Below, in pieces: positions 45,634-54,353 of a stretch of DNA of 64,000 nucleotides. Under the pieces are notes generated by a model. It was given only the letters and a program-made list of their open reading frames with translations, made no database searches and had not been told where the DNA came from. The DNA lies in assembly GCF_000716535.1 (NCBI RefSeq), contig NZ_JNWV01000041.1, positions 7,599-71,598 of the forward strand, in the 5' to 3' direction. Origin of the DNA: Streptomyces flaveolus (GTDB lineage Bacteria > Actinomycetota > Actinomycetes > Streptomycetales > Streptomycetaceae). How positions within the stretch are numbered: the first letter of the stretch is position 1; every line of letters begins with the position of its first letter. The translations under genes were made by a program, and so were the position numbers.

Positions 45634-45667
45634 CGGTGCGGCCCGGCCCTGTCGGGTACCGGGCCGC
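45634..45667 (-). terminator. Intercistronic stem-loop between pstS and pstC
   Basis: GTGCGGCCCGG pairs with CCGGGCCGCAC around a 12-nt loop. There is no T run, so partial termination or 3'-end protection is likely. This would explain a high pstS transcript level relative to pstCAB (inference). Confidence 0.65.
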
Positions 45668-45681
45668 ACACTCGGATCAGT

Positions 45682-46815
45682 TCAGCTCAGGCCCTCGATG
45701 GTCGTGCGGACCTTGGAGATGATGTCGGCGGGCACGGGCGCGTAGCCGATGCTCGGGAGGATCTTCTGGCCGTCCTCGCTGGCGATGTAGCGCAGGAAGG
45801 CCTTGGTGGCGGGCAGGGTGTCCGCCTTGTTGCCCTTGTCACACACGATCTCGTAGGTGACCAGGGTGATCGGGTAGGCGCCCTCGGCCTTGGTCTTGTA
45901 GTCCAGCTTCAGCGAGAGGTCCTGGCCGGTGCCGACGACCTTCGCGGCGGCGATGTCGGCGGTGGCGCTCTCGGAGCTGGGCGCGACCGGCTTGCTGGCG
46001 CCGGTGTCGATGGACACGGCCTTGAGACCGTCCTTGACGTAGGACAGCTCGAAGTAGCCGATGGCGCCGGAGGTCTGCTTCACCTGCTGGGCCACACCCG
46101 CGGACTGCGGAGCGGACTGGCCGCCCTTGGCCTGCCAGGCCTTGCCGCCGGAGTACTTCCAGTTGTCCGGGGTGGTGGCGATCAGGTACTTGGTGAAGTT
46201 GTCCGTGGTGCCGGACTCGTCCGAGCGGTGGAAGGCCTGAATCTTCAGGTCGGGGAGCTTCACGCCCTTGTTCAGGGCGGCGATCGCCGGGTCGTTCCAC
46301 TTGGTGATCTTGCTGTCGAAGATCTTGGCGAGGGTCGGGGCGTCCAGGACCAGGTTGTCGACACCCGGGACGTTGTAACCGATGGCGATCGGGCCGCCGA
46401 CCATCGGCAGGTCGATGCCCTGGCCGCCCTTGCAGACCTGCTTGGAGGCGGTGACCTCTTCGGGCTTCAGCGCCGAGTCGGAACCGGCGAACGCGACCTG
46501 GCCCTGCGTGAACGCGGTGACGCCGGCACCGGAGCCGCCGCCCTTGTAGTTGATCTGCACGCCACAGGCTTGGGAGAAGGCCTTGACCCAGGCGTCGATC
46601 GCGTTCTTCTGCGCGGAGGAGCCGTCTGCGAGGAGCTGACCCTTGGCGTCGTCGCACTTGATCGAGCTGGCGTTGGCGGCCGTGGACGGGTTGCCCGACG
46701 CACTGCCGCCGCCGCCGTTGTCGTCGGAGCCGCACGCCGTCAGGGCCAGGGCGCCGGTGACGGCGACAGCACCGAGAGAAAGGGCGCGCAGCCGGTTCTT
46801 GCGCTGAAGCTTCAC
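45682..46815 (-). CDS. pstS: Phosphate-binding lipoprotein PstS
   Basis: 377 aa. The signal peptide ends in the lipobox LTAC, with Cys at ~28 lipidated. The binding domain has the typical SGTTDNF phosphate loop and GGSGAGVTAF. It captures phosphate outside the membrane and hands it to PstCA. The promoter region carries a PHO box. Confidence 0.96.
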   Translation of the reverse strand: MKLQRKNRLRALSLGAVAVTGALALTACGSDDNGGGGSASGNPSTAANASSIKCDDAKGQLLADGSSAQKNAIDAWVKAFSQACGVQINYKGGGSGAGVTAFTQGQVAFAGSDSALKPEEVTASKQVCKGGQGIDLPMVGGPIAIGYNVPGVDNLVLDAPTLAKIFDSKITKWNDPAIAALNKGVKLPDLKIQAFHRSDESGTTDNFTKYLIATTPDNWKYSGGKAWQAKGGQSAPQSAGVAQQVKQTSGAIGYFELSYVKDGLKAVSIDTGASKPVAPSSESATADIAAAKVVGTGQDLSLKLDYKTKAEGAYPITLVTYEIVCDKGNKADTLPATKAFLRYIASEDGQKILPSIGYAPVPADIISKVRTTIEGLS

Positions 46816-46948
46816 TTTCGGGAGTTCCTTCCAGGAGCCGCCGCTGTCGGCGGCGCGCGAGGTAGTAGAGGTGCGTGAGGGCGTTCATGGCCGCACTCGG
46901 CACCCGGTAAGGCCGAAATTAGGCAGATCAGGTGAAGCCGCCGATGGC

Positions 46949-46970
46949 CGGAAGTGAACGGGGGGTGAAC
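46949..46970 (-). promoter_or_regulatory. PHO box of pstS
   Basis: On the minus strand, two contiguous 11-nt direct repeats: GTTCACCCCCC (46960-46970) and GTTCACTTCCG (46949-46959), with a weaker third unit, GCTTCACCTG, further toward pstS. This is the PhoP binding site that drives pstS under phosphate starvation. A -10-like TAATTT lies at 46916-46921. The remaining ~320-nt gap to the FAD gene contains no other gene. Confidence 0.9.
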
Positions 46971-47137
46971 CCCTGCCGTCGGCCCGGTGAGGTCACGGAA
47001 TGCTCACGGGGAGAGCACGCAAAGGTTCCGACGACCGGGTTGCGCGGACATGTCTTCGATGTTCGTCACCCGGCCGGGGGAACTCCGCGGCCCGGCCCTT
47101 CGTCTGGTTCCACGACAGCCGAGGAAAGGCGACGGAC

Positions 47138-48706
47138 ATGGAACGGCGTACGTTCATCTCGGGCGGCGCGGCCGCCCTGGCGACCGCACTGACCGCGTGC
47201 AGTGCGGGCGGAGGGTCGTCCGCCCCCGCGGCGGACCACCCCGGTACGCCGTCGCGCTCATCCTCGCTCGGCACGCTGAAGACCACCAGCGCGACCGCCG
47301 CCGCGAACTGGGCGGCCCTCGCCCGTGACCTGGACGGCACCCTGGTGCGGCCCGGCGACGCGAGCTGGACGACCGCCCACCAGCTCTACAACACCCGCTT
47401 CGACGGACTGAAGCCCGCCGCGGTGGCCTATGTCGCGCACGCCGCCGACATCCGCACCACCCTCGCCTACGCCCACGCGCACGGCGTGAAGGTCTCCATC
47501 CGCAACGGCGGCCACTCCTACGCCGGCTACTCCTCCGGCGACAACCGGCTGATCGTCGACGTGTCCCGGCTGAACCGGGTCCGGGCGAGCGGCGGCCAGG
47601 CCGTCGTCGGCGCGGGCGCCAAGCTGATCGACGTCTACCGCGCGCTGGCCGCGAAGGGCGTGACCATACCGGCGGGCTCCTGCCCCACCGTCGGCGTCTC
47701 CGGCCTGGTGCTCGGCGGCGGCCACGGCGTCGCCTCCCGCGCCTACGGCCTGACCTGCGACAGCCTCACCCAGGCCACCCTGATCACCGCGGACGGCAAG
47801 CAGCTCACGGCGAACGCGACCACCAACAAGGACCTGTTCTGGGCGCTGCGCGGCGCCGGCAACGGCAACTTCGGCGTCGTCACCGAGCTGCAGTTCAAGA
47901 CCCATGCCGCGCCCCAGGCCGTGACCGCCTACCTGACCTGGCCGTGGGCCAAGGCCGCCAAGGTGCTGGGGGCCTGGCAGGAGTGGGGCCCGAGCCAGCC
48001 CGACGAGATCTGGTCCTCCCTGCACCTGGCGTGCTCCCCGGGCGGCACCCCGAGCATCTCCGTGGCCTGCTTCTCCCTCGGCACCTACGGCGAACTCCAG
48101 AACGCCGTGGACCACCTGGCCCACCTGGCGGGCGCCGACGCCTCCTCCGTCTCCCTGCGCCGCCGGGGCTACGAGGAGGCCATGGAGATCTACGCCGGCT
48201 GCTCCTCCTTCTCCACCGACGCCCAGTGCCATCTGCCCGGCTCCACCCCGGGCCGCTCCCCGCAGGGCAAGCTCGGCCGCGAGACGTACGCGGCCCGCTC
48301 CGACTTCTTCGACCGCTCGCTGTCCGCGGCCGGCGTCCAGACCGTGCTGAAGCAGATCGCGGCGGTGCGCGGCGGCGCGGGAAGCATCGCGTTCACCGCG
48401 CTCGGCGGCGCCGTCAACCGGGTCTCCCCGACCGCGACGGCCTTCGTCCACCGCCGCTCGCGGATGCTGGCGCAGTACATCGCCTCCTGGGGCGCGGGGG
48501 CCTCCGGCTCCACCGCCCAGTCCTGGCTCACCTCCGCGCACCAGGCGATGCAGCCGTACGCCTCGGGCGCCGCCTACCAGAACTACACCGACCCGACGCT
48601 GAAGGACTGGAAGAAGGCGTACTACGGGGACGCGGCGGCCCGGCTGGCCAAGGTGAAGAAGCAGTACGACCCGCAGCGGTTCTTCTCCTCCCCGCAGGGG
48701 CTGTAG
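47138..48706 (+). CDS. Secreted FAD-binding oxidoreductase, lipoprotein, BBE type
   Basis: 522 aa from the ATG at 47138 (MERRTFISG). The N-terminus has a lipobox-like LTAC. The FAD domain has RNGGHSYAGYSSGDNRLIVD, where the His is the first flavin attachment site, and GSCPTVGVSGLVLGGGHG, where the Cys is the second: bicovalent FAD as in berberine bridge-like enzymes. The C-terminal BBE motif is NYTDPTLKDWKKAYYG. It probably oxidises a sugar or small secondary metabolite outside the cell. The substrate is unknown. Confidence 0.9.
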   Translation: MERRTFISGGAAALATALTACSAGGGSSAPAADHPGTPSRSSSLGTLKTTSATAAANWAALARDLDGTLVRPGDASWTTAHQLYNTRFDGLKPAAVAYVAHAADIRTTLAYAHAHGVKVSIRNGGHSYAGYSSGDNRLIVDVSRLNRVRASGGQAVVGAGAKLIDVYRALAAKGVTIPAGSCPTVGVSGLVLGGGHGVASRAYGLTCDSLTQATLITADGKQLTANATTNKDLFWALRGAGNGNFGVVTELQFKTHAAPQAVTAYLTWPWAKAAKVLGAWQEWGPSQPDEIWSSLHLACSPGGTPSISVACFSLGTYGELQNAVDHLAHLAGADASSVSLRRRGYEEAMEIYAGCSSFSTDAQCHLPGSTPGRSPQGKLGRETYAARSDFFDRSLSAAGVQTVLKQIAAVRGGAGSIAFTALGGAVNRVSPTATAFVHRRSRMLAQYIASWGAGASGSTAQSWLTSAHQAMQPYASGAAYQNYTDPTLKDWKKAYYGDAAARLAKVKKQYDPQRFFSSPQGL

Positions 48707-48750
48707 CGGGCGGGGCCGCATGACCGCCGGCGGCCTTCGGGGGTGCGGCC

Positions 48751-48978
48751 AGGCCCTGTCGTCTGGATCAGGCCGGCTACGAGGAGCGGTGCCGTCGAGC
48801 CGAGCCGAGCCGAGCGGGGTCTGGTGCGTGCAGCCGCAAGGCGGAGGAGGGCGACAACGCGATGGGGGTCCCCCCGCGCGAGCGCAGCCGAGCGCGGGGG
48901 AGGTTGACAACCGACGACAACGCGGCAGACGCGCGTGCCAGACCCCGCGACTCCGGGATGAGCCGGACGCCAGGGCCT
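48751..48978. mobile_element. MITE-like element with terminal inverted repeats
   Basis: Left end 48751-48776 and right end 48953-48978 match inversely at 21 of 26 positions (both begin AGGCCCTG reading inward). Inside is a second inverted pair (GGGGTCTGGTGCGTGC against GCGCGTGCCAGACCCC) and a central hairpin CCCCCGCGC...GCGCGGGGG. It has no ORF and could fold as one long hairpin. The right end overlaps the last 2 nt of the PAP2 gene. It could instead serve as a terminator. Confidence 0.6.
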
Positions 48979-49684
48979 AGGCCGCGAGGTCCCGCTCCTC
49001 GGTCCCCAGGGGGGTGCGGGCACCGGGCAGCAGGGTGTTGTCCCGGCCGCTGTCCGCCGCCGAGCGCCGCCGCACGAGCCGGCCGGCGCGCGGCGAGCGC
49101 TCCACGGCCCGCATCAGCGGGGTGAGCAGGGCCGTGGCCGGAGGGGACAGCAGCAGGACGACCGCCGTACCGAGGGCGAAGCCGCCGACGACGTCCGTCG
49201 GGTAGTGCACGCCCATGTAGACCCGGCAGAAACCCTCCAGCAGGGCCAGGCCGATGCCGGCGAGGCCGAAGCGGCGGTGGGCGACGAAGAGTCCCACGCC
49301 GAGCGCCATCGTGATCGTCGCGTGGTCGCTGACGAAGGAGAAGTCGGTCTTCCCGGAGACGAGGACGTCCAGGCCCCGGTGGTCCACGAAGGGGCGGGGG
49401 CGCTCCACGAAACCCCGTATCGGCACGTTCACCAGCACCGCGAGGCCGGCCGCGAGCGGCGCCCACACCAGCGCGGCGACCGAGGACGCGGCGTCCTCGC
49501 CGCCCCGGCGCCGCACGGACCACCAGCACCACAGGATCAGCAGCACCATGGCGAGCAGCAGGCCGTACTCACCGACGAACTCCATGACCCGGTCGAACCA
49601 GTGCGGCGCGTCCTTGGCCAGGCCGTTGATGTCGTAGAGCAGGTCGACGTCGGGGTTCGATCCGGATTCGGCGAGTACAGCCAT
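48977..49684 (-). CDS. PAP2 family phosphatase
   Basis: 235 aa from the ATG at 49684. About five TM helices. The PAP2 triplet is RGFVERPRP (motif 1 with Arg for the usual Lys), SFVSDHA (motif 2, SxDH) and CRVYMGVHYPTD (motif 3, His and Asp present, Cys for Ser). It probably dephosphorylates a lipid phosphate such as undecaprenyl diphosphate at the outer membrane face. Its C-terminal tail is basic and cytoplasmic. Confidence 0.9.
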   Translation of the reverse strand: MAVLAESGSNPDVDLLYDINGLAKDAPHWFDRVMEFVGEYGLLLAMVLLILWCWWSVRRRGGEDAASSVAALVWAPLAAGLAVLVNVPIRGFVERPRPFVDHRGLDVLVSGKTDFSFVSDHATITMALGVGLFVAHRRFGLAGIGLALLEGFCRVYMGVHYPTDVVGGFALGTAVVLLLSPPATALLTPLMRAVERSPRAGRLVRRRSAADSGRDNTLLPGARTPLGTEERDLAA

Positions 49685-49901
49685 CGTGCTGCGGCCCCTT
49701 CGTCGTCTTCCCGGACGCACCTCGTGTGCGTCTCTCCTGCCCCCCGTGGTTCGTAGATCCGCTTCCGCTGCACTCCCGCACTGACGTCCGCTCGGCTACG
49801 TCAACAGGAACGCACGCCCACCGTCAATACGTTCCACTCTCCACTGAATGATCACGCAGACGTTATCGAAGAGAGACTCATCACCGCAGCTCAGGGGGTG
49901 G

Positions 49902-49923
49902 GTTCACGCTCGGTTCACACCGC
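49902..49923 (+). promoter_or_regulatory. PHO-box-like pair of 11-nt repeats
   Basis: GTTCACGCTCG (49902-49912) and GTTCACACCGC (49913-49923) are contiguous on the plus strand. The pair overlaps the 3' end of the NlpC gene and lies ~220 nt upstream of the PAP2 start, which reads in the opposite orientation to the repeats. The function is uncertain because no plus-strand gene follows. Confidence 0.5.
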
Positions 49924-50916
49924 GGTGGGGAGTGCTTTTGCGCCATCTTCGGTGACCCGGGTGGCGCCGAAGTAGTCGGGGGTGTCGATGGGGTCGAACC
50001 GGATGACGGCGTTCGTACGCGGGGCGTCGATCATGTATCCGCCGCCGACGTAGATGCCGACGTGCCGGATGGCCCGGGAGTCGGTCAGGTCGTCGGAGAA
50101 GAACACCAGGTCACCCGGGAGCAACTGGTCCCGCGAGGGGTGCGGCCCGGCGTTGTACTGGTCGTTGGCCACGCGCGGCAGGGTGATCCCGACCTTCTCG
50201 TACGCGGCCTTGGTCAGCCCCGAGCAGTCGAAGCGTCCGCCCTGGTCGGCGGTGCCGTTGCCGCCCCACAGGTACGGCGTGCCGAGCTTGCTCTGCGCGA
50301 AGGCGATGGCGCCGGCGGCCTGCCGGGTGGGGTCGATCCGGGTGACCGGAGCGGCGAAGCTCTTCTCCAGGCTGCGGATGCGCTGGACGTAGTTCTGCGT
50401 CTCGCTGATGGCCGGAACCCCGCCCGCCCTGATGACGCGGTAGGCGCCGGCGTTGTAGGCGGCGAGCATGTTGTCGGAGACGTTCCCCGGCACGTCCTTC
50501 ACGTACTTCGCCAGCTCGCAGTCGTACGAAGCCGCCGACGGGATCGCGTCGTTCGGGTCCCAGATGTCCCGCCTGCCGTCCCCGTTGCCGTCGATCCCGT
50601 GGGTCGCCCACGTGCTCGGGATGAACTGCGCGATCCCGCGGGCGTCGGCCGGACTGACGACGGTCGGGTTCCAGCCGCTCTCCTGGTAGAGCTGCGCGGC
50701 GAGCAGCGCGGGACTGAGCGCCGGGCACAGGTTGCCCCACTTCTGCACCAGCGACTTGTAGGCGGCCGGAACGGCCCCCTTGGCCAGCCCCCGGCTCCCC
50801 GAGGCCACCCCGCCCACCAGGTTCCCGGCCACGAGATACACCCCGACGACGAGCAGCATGACGAAGCCCATGCCGAGCCCGACGGCCGCCCCACCGATCA
50901 CCCATACCTTCCGCAC
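49915..50916 (-). CDS. Bifunctional lytic transglycosylase/NlpC-P60 peptidase
   Basis: 333 aa. One N-terminal TM helix (~7-32). The transglycosylase domain (~58-180) has catalytic Glu in YQESGWNP and RGIAQFIPSTW. The NlpC/P60 domain (~205-330) has the catalytic Cys in RFDCSGLTKAAY, His in RHVGIYVGGG and a third polar residue. Such two-headed wall hydrolases serve Gram-positive type IV secretion systems (VirB1 role). It is 5 kb from the T4SS-like operon but divergent from it, so functional linkage is inferred. Confidence 0.9.
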   Translation of the reverse strand: MRKVWVIGGAAVGLGMGFVMLLVVGVYLVAGNLVGGVASGSRGLAKGAVPAAYKSLVQKWGNLCPALSPALLAAQLYQESGWNPTVVSPADARGIAQFIPSTWATHGIDGNGDGRRDIWDPNDAIPSAASYDCELAKYVKDVPGNVSDNMLAAYNAGAYRVIRAGGVPAISETQNYVQRIRSLEKSFAAPVTRIDPTRQAAGAIAFAQSKLGTPYLWGGNGTADQGGRFDCSGLTKAAYEKVGITLPRVANDQYNAGPHPSRDQLLPGDLVFFSDDLTDSRAIRHVGIYVGGGYMIDAPRTNAVIRFDPIDTPDYFGATRVTEDGAKALPTAV

Positions 50917-51017
50917 GGTTCAACTTTCCCCCATGCGGACGCGGTTCAAGGCCATTTGTGCGCGAAGTGGCGCCATTTCACGGGTGGCCGGGCCGGAGTG
51001 ACGCTCCCTCAGCCCGT

Positions 51018-51788
51018 TCAGCGACCGGCCGTGGCGTCCCGGTACAGCTCCGCCGCCTCGCTCCCCAGGACCACGCTGTACGACGTGTCCGCCGTCGAGC
51101 CGCCCTGTTCATGGCCGCCGAGTACACCGACGACCTGTCCGTCACCGTTGACCCAGGGGCTGCCGCTGGTGCCGCTGGTGAAGTCCGGGCAGTCGATGCG
51201 CTGTTGGGTACGGCTGTGCGGGACCGGCTTGTTGGTGCAACTGATGGGCACCTCACGGGAGTCGGGGTAGCCGGTGACGGTGACCGCGGTGGCGCCGGTG
51301 GCCACCCCGGTCGCGAACCGGTTGGCGCCTGCCACGTCCTCCAGCCGCTCGCCGTGCCGCCCGGTGACGGCGGCGAAGGCGACGTCGCTGTCCTCGTCCC
51401 GCCCCTTGGCCCACCCGTCCGGCAGGAACCGCCGCGTCACCTTCCACTCCCCGTACGGCGCCCGCCCGTCCCGGTAGCCCGGCACGAACACCAGATCGGC
51501 GTCGACACCGGCCACGCAGTGCGCGGCGGTGACGATCAGGTCGCCCTGCGGGCTGTGCACCACGGAGGCGGTGCAGAAGTGGCCGCCGGCGAGCCTGCCC
51601 GCGCGGTCCGCCTCGAACAGCGCGCCCACCCGTGCGCTGTGCCGGGTCGCGACGGTGTCGGCGGTGACCCCGAGGGGTCCCCGCCCGTCGTCCGCGGTGG
51701 CCACGGAGGCCGACGTCACCGCGAGCAGCACCACAGCGCCGAGCAACGCGGGCCGTGAGGTGACCGAGATGCGTGAGGTGCGCTTCAT
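51018..51788 (-). CDS. Secreted trypsin-like serine protease
   Basis: 256 aa from the ATG at 51788 after an ambiguous ribosome site; the longer frame upstream belongs to an SDR relic. The signal peptide ends near SVATADDG. Triad: His in VTAAHCVAG, Asp in DEDSDVAFAAV, Ser in SGTSGSPWV. Cys pairs suggest disulfides. It is probably an exported chymotrypsin-fold endopeptidase. Confidence 0.9.
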   Translation of the reverse strand: MKRTSRISVTSRPALLGAVVLLAVTSASVATADDGRGPLGVTADTVATRHSARVGALFEADRAGRLAGGHFCTASVVHSPQGDLIVTAAHCVAGVDADLVFVPGYRDGRAPYGEWKVTRRFLPDGWAKGRDEDSDVAFAAVTGRHGERLEDVAGANRFATGVATGATAVTVTGYPDSREVPISCTNKPVPHSRTQQRIDCPDFTSGTSGSPWVNGDGQVVGVLGGHEQGGSTADTSYSVVLGSEAAELYRDATAGR

Positions 51789-51894
51789 CAGACCCCACTC
51801 TGTCCGAGGAAGGTGAGAATCCCGTTCCGACTTCGCCGAGATTTTCCTGTGAAACCTCCGCTTCCCCGTGAGGCGGCGATCAGAACGTCGTCGT

Positions 51895-52320
51895 CGGCAA
51901 GAGCTGGGCCCGAGGTCCGCCGCCGGCGCCCGGAACAGACCGTCGAGACCCGCCTCCGCGGTGGCGTAGCCGATGTCCCCGCTGCGGCGGAGCCGGCCCA
52001 CGCCCGAGAAGACGCTGACGATACGGCCCCTGACACCCCGCACGGCCCGCCCCCGCGCAACGAGCCGGCTCAGGGCGCACGCCGAGGTCAGACGGGTGTC
52101 CAGCGGCGCGGCCGGCTCGCCCGGCGCCATCTCGGCCAGGCCCGGCCGGTCCCGGTGGCCGGCGTTGGCGACGTTAACGGCGTTAACGACGTTGGCGACG
52201 TTGGCGACGTTGGCGATGAGGCCGTCGAACCCGCCCGGCTTCGCGCAGCCGGGTCGCGGTCCCTCCAGAGCGACCGGGGCGGCGGCCGTTCAGCACCACG
52301 TGCGCCCCGGCCGCGGCCGG
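51895..52320 (-). pseudogene. Relic of a short-chain dehydrogenase
   Basis: Fragments in shifting frames: AAAGAHVVLNGRR (cofactor region), then GGFDGLIANVAN..., LDTRLTSACALSRLVARG, GRIVSVFSGVGRLRRSGDIGYATAEAGLDGLFRA. These match the middle of SDR proteins, but the N-terminal GxxxGxG, the intact YxxxK (here YATAEAG) and the C-terminus are gone. A GTTGGCGAC tandem repeat interrupts it. It is decayed. Confidence 0.65.
52163..52216. repeat. Degenerate GTTGGCGAC/GTTAACGAC tandem repeat
   Basis: About six 9-mer units, four of them GTTGGCGAC or one base off, lie inside the SDR relic. Confidence 0.75.
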
Positions 52321-52505
52321 CCCCACCCGATCTCCAGCCACGGCCCGCGCGCCGAGCGGGCGACCGGAGTGGTGCGACCGGTCCCCCGGAAGCCCACGGG
52401 GCCGGGGCCGGTCATCGCTCGCGCTCCCCGGGGCCGCGGCCCGGTCGGTCCGTGCCGCTCGGCACGCTCGGTGGGCCCGTGGATCGGTGGAAGCGACCCT
52501 TCCGG

Positions 52506-53432
52506 TCACCGCACCGTCGCCGTGAGCGGCCACTCCACGCCCGTCAGCTCCTCCGAGAGCGTCCACAGCCGCCGGGCCGCGGCCGGATCGCTCGCCGCCG
52601 CGCTGCGGCCGACCAGGGCCGGGGCGCCGCGCATCTCGGCGGGACCGTCGGGGCCGACGTAGGACGCGCCGGGCAGGTCCTGGGTGGCCGCGTAGAGCGT
52701 GGGCAGGGCTCCGGCCTTGTCGTCCTGCGCGAGGAAGCGGTTGCCGGCCCGCATGAACACACGGGCGAACGGGTTGGCGGTGTGGCTCTGGAGGTTGGTC
52801 GCCGCCCAGCCGGGGTGCGCCGCCAGGGCCCGTACGGCCGACCCGGCCTCCGTCAGGCGCCGCTGGAGCTCCAGGGTGAAGAGCAGGTTGGCCAGCTTGG
52901 ACTGGGCGTAGGCGCGGGTGGGGCTGTAGTTCCCGCGCAGGTTCACGTCCTCGAAGTGGATCGTCCGGTCGCCCATGCGGTGCGCGCCGGACGACACGGT
53001 CACCACCCGGTCCGTGATCCGGGGCAGCAGCAGGTTGGTCAGCGCGAAGTGCCCCAGGTGGTTGGTGCCGAACTGCAGCTCGAAGCCCTGCTCGGTGCGC
53101 CGCTCCGGGACCATCATCACGCCCGCGTTGTTGATCAGCAGGTCCAGCGGGCGGTCCCAGCCGACGGCGAACTCCTGCACCGAGTCCAGATCCGCGAGGT
53201 CCAGCCGGCGCACCTCGGTGCTGCCGGCCACCCGTGCGGCCGCGGCACCGCCCCGGGCGAGGTCCCGTACGGCGAACACCACGTGCGCCCCGGCGCCGGC
53301 CAGCGCCTGGGCCGCGGTGAAGCCGATGCCGCTGTTGGCGCCGGTGACGACGGCCGTACGGCCGGTCAGGTCGGGGAGACGGGTCGCGTTCCACTTGCCG
53401 CGCTTGCCGCGCGCTTCGGTCGTATCAGCCAT
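52506..53432 (-). CDS. Short-chain dehydrogenase/reductase
   Basis: 308 aa from the ATG at 53432. The cofactor motif is TGANSGIG (~26-33), NNAG is in LLINNAGVM, Ser is in [11 protein letters not shown] and YxxxK is in AYAQSKLAN. This is the retinol dehydrogenase/WW-oxidoreductase-like SDR class. It is divergent from a TetR gene, which probably controls it. The substrate is unknown. Confidence 0.9.
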   Translation of the reverse strand: MADTTEARGKRGKWNATRLPDLTGRTAVVTGANSGIGFTAAQALAGAGAHVVFAVRDLARGGAAAARVAGSTEVRRLDLADLDSVQEFAVGWDRPLDLLINNAGVMMVPERRTEQGFELQFGTNHLGHFALTNLLLPRITDRVVTVSSGAHRMGDRTIHFEDVNLRGNYSPTRAYAQSKLANLLFTLELQRRLTEAGSAVRALAAHPGWAATNLQSHTANPFARVFMRAGNRFLAQDDKAGALPTLYAATQDLPGASYVGPDGPAEMRGAPALVGRSAAASDPAAARRLWTLSEELTGVEWPLTATVR

Positions 53433-53453
53433 GGCTTCAATGTAGGCAGCGCC

Positions 53454-53510
53454 AACAATGCTGTCAATGACAACAATGATGGCGTCGCCAACAAAGCTGG
53501 CGTTGACAAC
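53454..53510. promoter_or_regulatory. Repeat-rich operator region between SDR and TetR genes
   Basis: Contains TGTCA-A-TGACA (53462-53472), GTTG-A-CAAC (53502-53510) and CGCCA...TGGCG, plus repeated CAACAATG units. Such clustered palindromes fit a TetR operator. Confidence 0.55.
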
Positions 53511-53530
53511 ATCGAGATACGATGGCGGGC

Positions 53531-54124
53531 ATGCCCACACCCCGCCCCTACCACCACGGAGACCTGCGCGCCGCCCTGCTCAAGAGCGCCGAGCGCACTC
53601 TGCGCGACAAGGGGGTCGGCGCGCTCTCACTGCGCGAACTGGCCCGGGACGTGGGCGTGAGCCACGCCGCCCCCGGCCGCCACTTCAAGGACAAGCAGGC
53701 CCTGCTCGACGCCCTGGCGCTGGACGGATACGAGCGCCTGAACCAGGCCCTGGCCACCGCCGACCGCCCCGACCGGCCCTTCGAGGAGCGGATGACCGCC
53801 CTCGCCCGCGCCTACCTCGGCTTCGCCGTCGACAACCCGGAACTGCTGGAGCTGATGTTCGCGCGCAAGCACGACCCCGACAGCTCCGTCCAGCTCGCGG
53901 CGGCCGTCGACCGCTCCCTCGGCACCTTCACCCGGCTGGTCGCGGACGCCCAGGAACAGGGCGAGATCGTCCATGGCGACCCCGAGCGCCTCACCACGGT
54001 CGCTGCCGCGAGCCTGCACGGCCTGGCCGCCCTGATCGCCGGCTGCGCGCTCGACGCGGAGGAGACCCTGGCCGGCCTGGACACCCACGTCCGCCTGCTG
54101 CTGCACGGCCTGCGCCCGCGCTAG
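53531..54124 (+). CDS. TetR family regulator
   Basis: 197 aa from the ATG at 53531 ([10 protein letters not shown]), seven bases after TACGAT, so probably leaderless; an ATG at 53522 is also in frame. The helix-turn-helix has [31 protein letters not shown]. The C-terminal domain is of the WHG type. Divergent from the SDR gene, which is the likely target. Confidence 0.9.
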   Translation: MPTPRPYHHGDLRAALLKSAERTLRDKGVGALSLRELARDVGVSHAAPGRHFKDKQALLDALALDGYERLNQALATADRPDRPFEERMTALARAYLGFAVDNPELLELMFARKHDPDSSVQLAAAVDRSLGTFTRLVADAQEQGEIVHGDPERLTTVAAASLHGLAALIAGCALDAEETLAGLDTHVRLLLHGLRPR

Positions 54125-54353
54125 CCGGCTCCGGCGGCCACGCCCGCCCCACGCGGCTGTGCGCTTCCTGTGCGCCCGGTCAAGCGCCGCCCACCCCCGA
54201 GCCATCCCCCGCCCATCGGCCGGTAAGCCCCACCTCCGCTTCAGTAACGCGGACGTCAGGATTCCGAAAGCCTCTTGTTGTCGCGTACTCAACAAGCCAT
54301 GGTCGTCGCGGGCCGCCGCCCCCACCGGTCACCACCTCCCAGGAGGCTCCACC

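Noticed and set aside
52163..52216. CRISPR-like or origin iteron array
   Set aside because: Units of 9 nt with no spacers inside a decayed SDR gene. No Cas or replication gene nearby.
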